Of a stretch of 64,000 bases of DNA, positions 56,555-64,000 are shown piece by piece. A model generated the notes under the pieces. The model saw only the letters and a program-made list of their open reading frames with translations. It was not told the DNA's origin and ran no database searches. Source of the stretch: Nitrososphaerota archaeon (GTDB lineage Archaea; Thermoproteota; Nitrososphaeria; Nitrososphaerales; Gagatemarchaeaceae); NCBI GenBank assembly GCA_016200045.1, contig JACQFN010000016.1:124001-188000 (forward strand). Reading direction: 5' to 3'. Every line of letters begins with the position of its first letter. Positions within the stretch are counted from its first letter, which is position 1. The position numbers and the translations under genes were made by a program.

Positions 56555-57943
56555 ATGGACAAGGTCGGGGTCCTCGTGGTTTCGAAGTGCCTGAGCGGGG
56601 CGGCGATCATAGACACCATTTCACGCAGCGAACGCTACACCCCCGAGTTCTACATCGTGGAGAGACAGGTCAACCCGTTCAACATGGAGAGGGCGGAGGT
56701 GCACGCGGTGGTCCCTGACCTTGCCGTTGCCGAAGTGGCAAAGGTCGCGAAGCGATATGCGGGGAACATAGCCTTCGGCCTGACGGACACCGAGGACTTC
56801 GTCACCGCAGGGGGGCGGGACATCGTCGAGAGGGAATCTGGGGTGCAGATGCTGTGCGTGTCAAGAAAATTCGCAGTCGAGGGGAGCAAGGCTGGGCAGA
56901 GGGTTCTGTTCGACCATATCTTCCGTCGTGCTAACCCGAAATACAGGGTCTTCGACGGCAAAGACTACGCGAACACCGGCGAAGCCGTCTCCGACTTCAC
57001 GAAATCCTTGGAGGACTTCCGCGAACCGGTGGTCAAGCCTGACCGACCCGCCAGGGGCGCCGGGGTCGGGGTCTGGGGAGCCGACTTCTCCACCAGGGAA
57101 GGCGCCGCGAAGTTCTTCGAGAAGGGACTCGCCAAAGGCAGAGTGCTGGTCGAGGAGAAGGTCGAGGGCGAAGAGTCGAGTTTCCATGCCTTCAGCGACG
57201 GAAGGCACTTCGTACCCGCTCCGATGACGAGAGATTACAAGAGGGGTCTGGACGGCGACGAGGGTCCTCTCACAGGCGGGATGGGAAGCTACAGGGGTCC
57301 TGATTACCACCTCCCCTTCTTGCGAAAGTCAGACAACGACCTATTGGTTAGAGATGAAGAGCGCTCGTTCAGGCGCTGGAGGGGGCGGGACTCCGAACCC
57401 GGACTCAGGGGGGTCGTCCTCTACGACGCCATCATGCACACGGGGAGGGGGTTCAAGGTCCTCGAGCGGAACAGCAGGGGCGGGAACACCGAGTTCATCA
57501 ACCTACTCAGCACAATCGCCGACGATTTTGTCGACGTGTGTTTCCGCATGCTGGACGGCTCGCTCAAGGGGATCAAGTTCGAATCGACGGCGTCAGTGGC
57601 GACCTGCGCAGTCCCGTCGTCATACGGAGTCTCCGGCGTCCCCCCATCCGGTCCGGGTCCAATCGGGCTTGCCAGGGCCTACGCCCTTGCGAAAAGGTCC
57701 GAAGGAAGGATTAGGGTCTTCCCGATGGACGTCCGAGTGGACGGGGACCGCACGGTGATGGGGACGTCCCGCTCGGTCGCTGTCGTCGGGCTCGGCAAGA
57801 CCGTGGAAGAGGCTCGCGGAGCCTCCCTGGAGGGATGTTCCTCCATTGTGGGCCTCCTCCGATGGAGGAAGGACATTGCCAGTCATGACAGCATTTCCCG
57901 GAGCGCGGCCCATCTCAGGGGATTGCGACACGCCTCTGGCTAG
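56555..57943 (+). CDS. purD: Phosphoribosylamine-glycine ligase (GAR synthetase), divergent
   Basis: A 462-residue ATP-grasp enzyme. Features: GVLVVSKCLSGAAI N-terminus, GLTDTEDFVTAGG, VVKPDRPARGAGVGV (ATP-grasp lysine region), PLTGGMGSYRGPDY, and FKVLERNSRGGNTE with metal ligands. PurD makes glycinamide ribonucleotide, step two of purine synthesis. Sequence and insertions differ from bacterial PurD, so the assignment leans on the ATP-grasp motifs and the purine-gene neighbourhood. It overlaps convergent purH by 4 bp. Confidence 0.82.
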   Translation: MDKVGVLVVSKCLSGAAIIDTISRSERYTPEFYIVERQVNPFNMERAEVHAVVPDLAVAEVAKVAKRYAGNIAFGLTDTEDFVTAGGRDIVERESGVQMLCVSRKFAVEGSKAGQRVLFDHIFRRANPKYRVFDGKDYANTGEAVSDFTKSLEDFREPVVKPDRPARGAGVGVWGADFSTREGAAKFFEKGLAKGRVLVEEKVEGEESSFHAFSDGRHFVPAPMTRDYKRGLDGDEGPLTGGMGSYRGPDYHLPFLRKSDNDLLVRDEERSFRRWRGRDSEPGLRGVVLYDAIMHTGRGFKVLERNSRGGNTEFINLLSTIADDFVDVCFRMLDGSLKGIKFESTASVATCAVPSSYGVSGVPPSGPGPIGLARAYALAKRSEGRIRVFPMDVRVDGDRTVMGTSRSVAVVGLGKTVEEARGASLEGCSSIVGLLRWRKDIASHDSISRSAAHLRGLRHASG

Positions 57944-59535
57944 TGCCTGAACGCCCGTGTGTGCGTGATGGCCATGGCCATCCCGTGCTCGTCCGCCGCG
58001 TCAACTGAATCCTGGTCGTTTGCCGACCCTCCGGGCTGGATGACGGCCGACACTCCCGCGGCGGCAAGCAGTTCCAGGCTGTCTCGGAACGGAAAGAACC
58101 CGTCCGAAGCGCAGACCGCCCCCTTCGCCCTGGGACCAGCGTTGTCGAGGGCGATCTTGACTGCGCCGTTCCTCTTTCTGAAGCTCGCCACCCCCAGCGT
58201 CCAGAACCTGACGAGCCTCCCTCCCTCAACCTCCCCTTGCGCCACGACGATGCCGTTGGAGTGCACCTTCCTTACAACCTCCCAGGCCGCAAGAAGCTTC
58301 TGCACCTGGTCCCCGTCCGGTTTCGATTTCGTGGGGTACGTAACGACCTTCGGATCGAGCTTAGTCCTGTAGTCCACGGCTTCTTGGGCCAGGACGGCCC
58401 CCTGCACGACCTTCAGGTCGTACGGAAAGTCGGGCCTCGAATCGGCTTTGATGACCCTGATCTTCTTCTTCTGTTTGTTTTCGAGCACCGAGATGGCTTC
58501 GGGTGTGAAGTCAGGCGATATCACGATCTCGGTGTATACCGACAGGTCCCGGGCCCCTTCGTTCTTTCCGATGAGCAACGCGGCCTCGACATCGACAGCC
58601 CTGTTCGCGACCACCGTCCCCCCAAAGTCGGCCTGGGGGTCACACGCGTGGGCCAGAGAATACGCTTCAGCCACGGTCGGCGCGAACGCAAAGCCGCTTA
58701 TGTTTCCGTGCTTGACCGTGGCGACCGCCGGGGAGTCCACTCCCTCGACTATGTCGTAGGCGCTGCCTATGTCCAGGAAGTTGTTGAACGAGAGGGTGTC
58801 CCCCCCAAGCTGCTTCCACTGTGACATCGTCCTCCAGCCGTCGATAGAATAGATTACGGCGGCCCTGTCGGGGTTCTCCCCGTACTTCGCGTCCTTGAAC
58901 TTCGTCGCCGAAACGAGGAGCCGCTCAGGGAGCGGGCCAGGCCCGTGTCCGAGCCCGTTGAATATTGCTGCGTCGTAGGCTGAAGTGAGGGCGAAAGCTT
59001 CGACCCCCAGTCTTCTCCGAAACTGCAGCGACGTCCCGCCGGCGTGGCTCTTCATTTCCTCCAAGACTGGACCGTACATGGACGGATCGGACACGACCGC
59101 GACGCTTTCGAAGTTCTTGGACCCAGCCCTGACCATCGTAGGACCTCCGATGTCGATGCTCTCCACCAACAAATCGTCCGTTGAATCCTGTTTCATCATG
59201 GCCTCTCGGAACGAATAGAAGTTACAGACTACCATGTCCACCGGTTTCACCCCCATCTCCCGAAGTTCAGCCAGATTCTCGGGTGTCCTCTTCGCAAGTA
59301 TGGCCGCGTGCAGTGGGGCGTGAAGAGTCTTGACCCTTCCCGAGACTGCGGTGGGGAGGCCCATGTCGTCCTGAAGGCTCTTCACCGCTACTCCCTGATC
59401 CTTCAACGCTGTGTACGTGCCGCCTGTCGCGAGAATCTCGACCCCGAACCCTGAAAGCCCCTCCGCAAAGGAGGAGAGCCCCGACTTGTCGGACACGCTG
59501 ACGACAGCGGTCCTGACCTTCACTACGCCGTCCAT
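57940..59535 (-). CDS. purH: Bifunctional AICAR transformylase / IMP cyclohydrolase
   Basis: A 531-residue PurH from ATG 59535. The N-terminal cyclohydrolase domain is VRTAVVSVSDKSGL...EILATGGTYTAL...RVKTLHAPLHAAIL; the C-terminal transformylase domain includes KYGENPDRAAV, AFAPTVAEAYSLAHACDPQADFGG, and SDGFFPFRDSLELLAAAGVSAVIQPGG. It carries out the last two steps to IMP. Many archaea use PurP and PurO instead, so a fused PurH is informative about the lineage or points to transfer. A 33-bp upstream extension is possible. Confidence 0.95.
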   Translation of the reverse strand: MDGVVKVRTAVVSVSDKSGLSSFAEGLSGFGVEILATGGTYTALKDQGVAVKSLQDDMGLPTAVSGRVKTLHAPLHAAILAKRTPENLAELREMGVKPVDMVVCNFYSFREAMMKQDSTDDLLVESIDIGGPTMVRAGSKNFESVAVVSDPSMYGPVLEEMKSHAGGTSLQFRRRLGVEAFALTSAYDAAIFNGLGHGPGPLPERLLVSATKFKDAKYGENPDRAAVIYSIDGWRTMSQWKQLGGDTLSFNNFLDIGSAYDIVEGVDSPAVATVKHGNISGFAFAPTVAEAYSLAHACDPQADFGGTVVANRAVDVEAALLIGKNEGARDLSVYTEIVISPDFTPEAISVLENKQKKKIRVIKADSRPDFPYDLKVVQGAVLAQEAVDYRTKLDPKVVTYPTKSKPDGDQVQKLLAAWEVVRKVHSNGIVVAQGEVEGGRLVRFWTLGVASFRKRNGAVKIALDNAGPRAKGAVCASDGFFPFRDSLELLAAAGVSAVIQPGGSANDQDSVDAADEHGMAMAITHTRAFRH

Positions 59536-59614
59536 CGAGCCTCGGCCGATTTTCGGCCTAAATAACACGGGTTTCCCAATCGCAGCAAAGTTAACACAAA
59601 TGGAGCAATCCTAT

Positions 59615-59624
59615 CTTATATACC
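59615..59624 (+). promoter_or_regulatory. TATA-like box of the purSQLF operon
   Basis: CTTATATACC centred about 27 bp before GTG 59647, fitting a leaderless transcript that begins at purS. Confidence 0.6.
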
Positions 59625-59646
59625 GAATGATGGTGCCCTGTTTTTT

Positions 59647-59907
59647 GTGGCAAAGGCGAAACTCCTCCCCGTCAAGGTGGTTATCTCAAACAAGGAAGGC
59701 GCGAACGACCCGGAAGGCGAGACAATCTATCGCGACCTGGTAGCGAAGTCTGGTTTCAAAAGGGTCAGGGGTATCCGGAGCGGAAAGTTCCTGAAGGTGA
59801 TGGTAGAATCGGACGACCCGAAGGAGGCCGCACGGCTCGTGAAGAAAATGTGCGACGAACTCAGAATCTATAACCCGGCGGCTCACTCGGTCACGGTCGA
59901 GGCCTGA
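59647..59907 (+). CDS. purS: FGAM synthase small subunit PurS
   Basis: An 86-residue PurS, the dimeric scaffold that brings PurQ and PurL together. LPVKVVISNKEGANDPEGETIYRDL and VRGIRSGKFLKVMVE are typical. GTG start at 59647 within the expected distance from the TATA-like box. First gene of purS-purQ-purL-purF, with 5 bp to purQ. Confidence 0.92.
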   Translation: MAKAKLLPVKVVISNKEGANDPEGETIYRDLVAKSGFKRVRGIRSGKFLKVMVESDDPKEAARLVKKMCDELRIYNPAAHSVTVEA

Positions 59908-59912
59908 CCTGA

Positions 59913-60620
59913 TTGCGGACGAACATCGCTGTCGTCAGGTTCCCCGGGAGCAACTGCGACCTGGACGCGGTGCAGGCGCTAAGGATGATCAAAGGCGTGA
60001 ATGCGGACCTCTTGTGGCACGAAGAGAGGTCGATCTCTGACTACGACGCGGTAGTCCTGCCAGGGGGGTTCTCCTTCGGCGACTACCTCAGGGGGGGTGC
60101 CATCGCAGCCAAGAGCCCGGCGATGGAGCGAGTCTCCAAGGTCGCGAGTTCGGGGCGGCCGGTGCTCGGGATATGCAACGGTTTCCAGGTGCTCATTGAA
60201 GCCGGGCTACTTCCGGGGGCACTGTTACGAAATACTTCGCTGAGGTTCGTATGCCGTTGGGTCAGCGTCCGGGTGGAGAACACCCACACGAGCTTCACGA
60301 GGGGCCTGAGGAAGGGGCAGAGGCTGCGGCTTCCCATCGCGCACAACGAGGGGAGGTTCTACGCTTCGCCGTCCATCCTCAATCGGCTGAAGGACGAAGG
60401 CCAGGCGGTTTTCAGGTACTGCGACGAACACGGGCGGGTCTCCGATGCGGCAAACCCTACAGGAACGATTGACAACATCGCAGGGGTCTGCAACCGCGAG
60501 GGAAACGTCATGGGACTCATGCCCCACCCAGAGAGAGCGTCGGAACCCATCCTCAGCCCCGACGGGTCTGCCGACGGCGCCCTCCTCTTCGAATCTCTGA
60601 TAGGTTGGCTGAATTGCTGA
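59913..60620 (+). CDS. purQ: FGAM synthase glutaminase subunit PurQ
   Basis: A 235-residue class I glutamine amidotransferase that supplies ammonia to PurL. The nucleophile is in GICNGFQVL (Cys near residue 90). The catalytic His-Glu pair is in GLMPHPERASE near the C-terminus. The N-terminal RFPGSNCDLDAVQAL and LPGGFSFGDYLRGGA are family hallmarks. TTG start. The 3' end overlaps purL by 16 bp. Confidence 0.95.
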   Translation: MRTNIAVVRFPGSNCDLDAVQALRMIKGVNADLLWHEERSISDYDAVVLPGGFSFGDYLRGGAIAAKSPAMERVSKVASSGRPVLGICNGFQVLIEAGLLPGALLRNTSLRFVCRWVSVRVENTHTSFTRGLRKGQRLRLPIAHNEGRFYASPSILNRLKDEGQAVFRYCDEHGRVSDAANPTGTIDNIAGVCNREGNVMGLMPHPERASEPILSPDGSADGALLFESLIGWLNC

Positions 60621-62806
60621 CCCAAGAGACCCGCCTCGGGCTGACGAGCGCGGAGACCTCGGCGGTCCGCGACCTGCTCGGTAGAGAGCCCAACGACCTC
60701 GAATGGGCGATAATCGACGCGGAGTGGTCAGAGCACAGCTCGTACAAGTCATCGAAAGCGCTCCTCAGGCTCTTCCCGACCACCGGGAAGAGGGTCGTGC
60801 TGGGACCAGGGTACGACGCGGGGGTCGTGGACGTCGGAGGAGGGTACGTTGCGACCCTCCACATCGAGAGCCACAACCATCCGTCCGCGGTCGACCCGTA
60901 CGGAGGCGCGTCGACCGGAATCGGGGGGGTCCTTCGCGACATCATCTCCGCAGGCTCGAGACCCATCGCCCTGCTTGACATCCTGCGGTTCGGGGACCCG
61001 GAGAAGAGCGGGCATTCAAGGTGGCTTTTCAGGAACGTAGTCAGAGGAATCGCCGACTATGGAAACTGCGTGGGGATTCCCACGGTGGCGGGGGACATCG
61101 AGTTCGACGAAAGCTTCGAGAAAAACTGCCTCGTCGACGTCGCCTGCATCGGAATCGCCAAGAGAGGGTCGATCACCCTCGGGGAGGCGAAGCACCCCGG
61201 GGACGTGCTGATGCTCGTCGGAGGGAGCACAGGCCGCGACGGGGTCGGAGGGGCGGCGTTCGCGTCCAAGAACCTGGCGAAGGGGCCCGAGTCGGACAGG
61301 ACCTCCGTTCAGGTCCCCGACCCGTTCACGAAAAAGCTCCTCCTAGAATCCCTGCTCGAAGCCTCCCGGACCGGCCTCATCCGCGCAATGAAGGACCTCG
61401 GCGGAGGAGGACTCTCCACCTGCCTCTCGGAGGTCGCATCCAAGGGCGGGACGGGGGTCGACGTCGAGCTCACCAGGGTTTTGGCCAGGGAGCCAGGAAT
61501 GACCGCAACGGAGATCATGACGTCCGAGTCGCAGGAGAGGATGCTCTTGATGCTCGATTCTTCAGGAGCCGACCCGGTTGTCAGGATCCTGGACAAGTAC
61601 GAGGTCCAGCATTCGGTGATCGGGAAGGTGACCCCGACCGGGGCGATGGTGCTCCGATGGAACGGGGAGATCGTAGCCGACCTACCTGCGAAGGTCGTCG
61701 CCGAGGCGCCTCTCATACCCCGCGAATCGAGGAGGCCGTCCAGCATTCCCCAGGCGATCAGCCCGACAGGCGCTTCAGATGTCGAAGACTCCCTCCTGAC
61801 TCTCCTATCGTCTCCGAACATCTCCAGCAGGAGGTGGGTCTACGAGCAGTACGACCACGAGGTAGGTCTGAGGACCATCCTGAAGCCGGGGGCAGCCGAC
61901 GCTTCGCTCCTACGGCTCCCCAACGGCTCGATGCTTGCGGTCAAGGCGGACGGGAACAGCCTCCAGAGCTCCCTCGACCCCAGGGCGGGCGCAGCGGGAT
62001 GCGTGTCGGAGGCCTGCAGGAACGTGATCGCGCTCGGTGCGGAGCCGATTGCCATGGTCGACCACCTGCAATTCGGCGACCCGTCAGACCCCGATGTGTA
62101 TTGGACCTTCAAGGAGTCGGTCGAGGGCATTGCGGACTACTGTAGAAAACTCCCGGTGCCTGTCGTCGGTGGCAAGGTGAGCTTCTACAACGAGGACGCA
62201 TCTTCGAAGAGGGCGATCAAACCTTCCCCCATCGCGATGGTAGTCGGACTCATGCCAGCCACCGACAGGCCCGTTAGGTCGGCCTTACATGGCGCTGGCG
62301 AACAAATCCTAATCTTGGGGGAAACTCGGCCGGAGCTCGGAGGCTCGGAGTTCGCCCGCAGGGTCCTCAAGAAGGCTGGCGGGGCCGTCCCGGTCCCTGA
62401 CGCGTCGTCAGATTCACGGACCTTCAAAGTAGTCCGGAGGCTCGTTCGTTCCGGGGCGGCGAGCGCAGTCCACGACTCTTCGAGGGGGGGCCTCTCTGTG
62501 GCTCTTGCAGAAATGGCGATTCAGGGAGGGACGGGTCTGAAGGTGGACATCGCGAAGGTCCCCGGGGAGAACCTGAGCACTATTGACGCGCTCTTTTCGG
62601 AATCGCACGGCAGGTTCGCAGTCACCGTCGGCTCGCGGCCCAAGGCCGACGAGATTCTGGGGCGATCCAGAGTCCCCTACTCCTACGTGGGCAAGACGGG
62701 AGGGCGCGCGATACAGTTCGCCGCAGGTAACAGAGCCGTCTCAAAGATCGGGTTGGACGAAGCGAAGGACGCGTGGGAGAATACGGTTCCGAGGCTGATG
62801 CAATGA
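60605..62806 (+). CDS. purL: FGAM synthase large subunit PurL
   Basis: A 733-residue small-type PurL converting FGAR to FGAM with ATP and ammonia from PurQ. Features: EWAIIDAEWSEHSSYKSSK, then GPGYDAGVVDVGGGYVATLHIESHNHPSAV with active-site His, GASTGIGGVLRDI, KDLGGGGLSTCLSEVA, and the repeated second half (VKADGNSLQSSLDPRAGA). TTG start overlapping purQ; the ATGA stop-start overlap with purF (4 bp) indicates coupling. Confidence 0.95.
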   Translation: MAELLTQETRLGLTSAETSAVRDLLGREPNDLEWAIIDAEWSEHSSYKSSKALLRLFPTTGKRVVLGPGYDAGVVDVGGGYVATLHIESHNHPSAVDPYGGASTGIGGVLRDIISAGSRPIALLDILRFGDPEKSGHSRWLFRNVVRGIADYGNCVGIPTVAGDIEFDESFEKNCLVDVACIGIAKRGSITLGEAKHPGDVLMLVGGSTGRDGVGGAAFASKNLAKGPESDRTSVQVPDPFTKKLLLESLLEASRTGLIRAMKDLGGGGLSTCLSEVASKGGTGVDVELTRVLAREPGMTATEIMTSESQERMLLMLDSSGADPVVRILDKYEVQHSVIGKVTPTGAMVLRWNGEIVADLPAKVVAEAPLIPRESRRPSSIPQAISPTGASDVEDSLLTLLSSPNISSRRWVYEQYDHEVGLRTILKPGAADASLLRLPNGSMLAVKADGNSLQSSLDPRAGAAGCVSEACRNVIALGAEPIAMVDHLQFGDPSDPDVYWTFKESVEGIADYCRKLPVPVVGGKVSFYNEDASSKRAIKPSPIAMVVGLMPATDRPVRSALHGAGEQILILGETRPELGGSEFARRVLKKAGGAVPVPDASSDSRTFKVVRRLVRSGAASAVHDSSRGGLSVALAEMAIQGGTGLKVDIAKVPGENLSTIDALFSESHGRFAVTVGSRPKADEILGRSRVPYSYVGKTGGRAIQFAAGNRAVSKIGLDEAKDAWENTVPRLMQ

Positions 62807-64000
62807 CGGAAGCAAAAGAGAAGTGCGGCATCGTCGGCGCCTTTTCTGCGAAGTCCTCCGACGTCGTCCCGAGGATACTCCAAGGCTTGGAAGCCCTCCA
62901 GCACAGAGGTCAGGAGTCTTGGGGGCTCGCCGTCCCGGACAGACCAGTGTTCCGAAGGATGGGGCTGGTCGCCAACTGGCACCTTCACGCGCGCGACCTG
63001 GTCGATTACAAGGGGAGTTCAGGGATGGGCCACGTGCGCTATTCCACCAGGGGCCGGTCGGTAATCGACAACGCCCAGCCAGTTCAGATAGAGTCTGAAT
63101 TCTCCATCGCCCACAATGGGACGATAGTAAACGCCGACCAGCTAATCCCCCCAATCACGGCCGAGTTCGGGAAGTCGTGCGAAACGGACACAAGGGCCGC
63201 CGGCTATCGTCTCCTTCACTTTCTCAGAGAGACGGGGAGCATGTTCGAGGCCCTCCAACGCCTATCATCTGAAATCTTCGGGGCTTACTGCTTCATGATA
63301 CTCACTAAGACCGGGGAGGTCTATGCGGTCCGAGACCCGAGAGGCTACCGGCCGCTCTCTCTCGGCTGGCACGAATCATCGAAGACGTTCATAGCCGCAT
63401 CCGAATCGTGCGCGCTGGAGTCCGTGGGGGCTGACTTCGTAAGGGACATCGAGCCTGGTGAGGCCGTCAGGTTCGGAGGCAAGGCAGGCGACCTCGAATC
63501 GTACCGCTTTTCTCCCAAAGTCCCTGCTGCGCACTGCTCGTTCGAGTACACCTACTTCGCCCACCCATCTTCCCGGGTAAACGGGGTCAGCGTCTACCAG
63601 GCCAGGAAGAGGGTCGGCAGGATACTCGCCAGAAAGTTCAAGACCGAGGCAGACGTCGTCATTCCTGTCCCAGACTCCGCCAGGCCCGCTGCCCTCGGGT
63701 ACGCCCTTGAGAGCGGAATCCCGATGGACGAGGGACTCATGAAGGACAGGTACACGAAGAAAGGGAGCATCCGAAGCTTCATCGAACCAGGGCAGGGAGG
63801 GAGGGAGCAGGTCGTCAAGAGAATCATCCCGATCAGGGACGCGATAAACGGCAAAGACATACTGGTGATCGACGACAGTCTCGTCAGAGGGACGAGCTCC
63901 AAGATCATCGTGAAGTCCCTGAAGAAGGCCGGCGCAAAGAGCGTGAAGATGGCGGTCACCTTTCCTCCGATAAGACACCCGTGTTTCATGGGGATTGACT
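62803..64000 (+). CDS. purF: Amidophosphoribosyltransferase PurF (3' truncated by window)
   Basis: First enzyme of purine synthesis, making phosphoribosylamine from PRPP and glutamine. ATG 62803, then MTEAKEKCGIVGAF, where Cys8 becomes the N-terminal nucleophile after removal of a short propeptide. Further motifs: ALQHRGQESWG, GHVRYSTRG, SIAHNGTIVN, the PRPP loop DILVIDDSLVRGTSS, and FPPIRHPCFMGID close to the end. About 400 codons are present; the remaining C-terminal part lies beyond the window. Confidence 0.95.
   Translation, partial: MTEAKEKCGIVGAFSAKSSDVVPRILQGLEALQHRGQESWGLAVPDRPVFRRMGLVANWHLHARDLVDYKGSSGMGHVRYSTRGRSVIDNAQPVQIESEFSIAHNGTIVNADQLIPPITAEFGKSCETDTRAAGYRLLHFLRETGSMFEALQRLSSEIFGAYCFMILTKTGEVYAVRDPRGYRPLSLGWHESSKTFIAASESCALESVGADFVRDIEPGEAVRFGGKAGDLESYRFSPKVPAAHCSFEYTYFAHPSSRVNGVSVYQARKRVGRILARKFKTEADVVIPVPDSARPAALGYALESGIPMDEGLMKDRYTKKGSIRSFIEPGQGGREQVVKRIIPIRDAINGKDILVIDDSLVRGTSSKIIVKSLKKAGAKSVKMAVTFPPIRHPCFMGID

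Noticed and set aside
1-64000. CRISPR array, rRNA genes or replication origin
   Set aside because: No regularly spaced repeats, no 16S/23S/5S sequences and no origin-type repeat cluster next to an initiator gene were seen.

Overview
This is a GC-rich, gene-dense archaeal chromosome segment. Archaeal markers include archaeal-type PheS/PheT, archaeal DnaG, Pelota, ribosomal proteins uL3-uL4-uL23-uL2-uS19 in the archaeal order, a 7S SRP RNA, TtuA, PurS/PurQ/PurL, Lhr helicases and tRNA genes with bulge-helix-bulge (BHB) introns. The gene set fits a TACK-lineage archaeon, perhaps near Nitrososphaeria/Thermoproteota, with an organic-carbon-using metabolism (complete hut pathway, a lipoylated 2-oxoacid dehydrogenase). 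This placement is inference. Many genes start with TTG or GTG, and several have a TATA-like box about 25-30 bp before the start, suggesting leaderless transcripts.

Layout. 0-10 kb: pheS (5' cut by the window edge), pheT, a small Toprim protein, an IS6-like miniature element with intact ends, dnaG, pelota, a site-2 protease, ttuA and the SRP RNA. 10-16.6 kb: tRNA-Ser(GCT), enolase, tRNA-Val(TAC), then an accessory stretch (two secreted proteins, a frameshifted membrane-bound winged-helix regulator, HicBA, possible tRNA scraps), then mntH and mntR with DtxR-type operators. 16.6-29 kb: phosphoribosyltransferase, Nudix, thioredoxin and phosphoesterase genes, then a DNA-maintenance island in which two Lhr helicases flank a three-gene operon: a short SMC5-like ATPase, a possible kleisin and a winged-helix protein. 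29-38 kb: regulator, lipA, fused E1, E2, E3, lipB, and an aldehyde dehydrogenase broken by an in-frame TGA. 38-43 kb: ribosomal proteins, SPOUT methyltransferase, tRNA-Ala and tRNA-Gly. 43-50 kb: hutG, hutH, hutI, hutU. 50-56 kb: DedA, HMG-CoA reductase, a transposase remnant, tRNA-Val(GAC), the HtpX/Hsp20 pair, a CBS protein and an ABC exporter. 56-64 kb: purine genes purD, purH, purS, purQ, purL, purF (the last cut by the window end).

Three observations stand out. First, hutH carries a 387-residue LAGLIDADG intein placed exactly between the Ala and Ser of the Ala-Ser-Gly triad that forms the catalytic MIO cofactor, so splicing should be required to create the active site. Second, all five tRNA genes are interrupted, by eight introns in total. 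Seven are only 15-21 nt and sit mostly at non-canonical positions; one tRNA-Val gene has three. Third, the SMC5-like operon looks like a minimal archaeal relative of the SMC5/6 complex.
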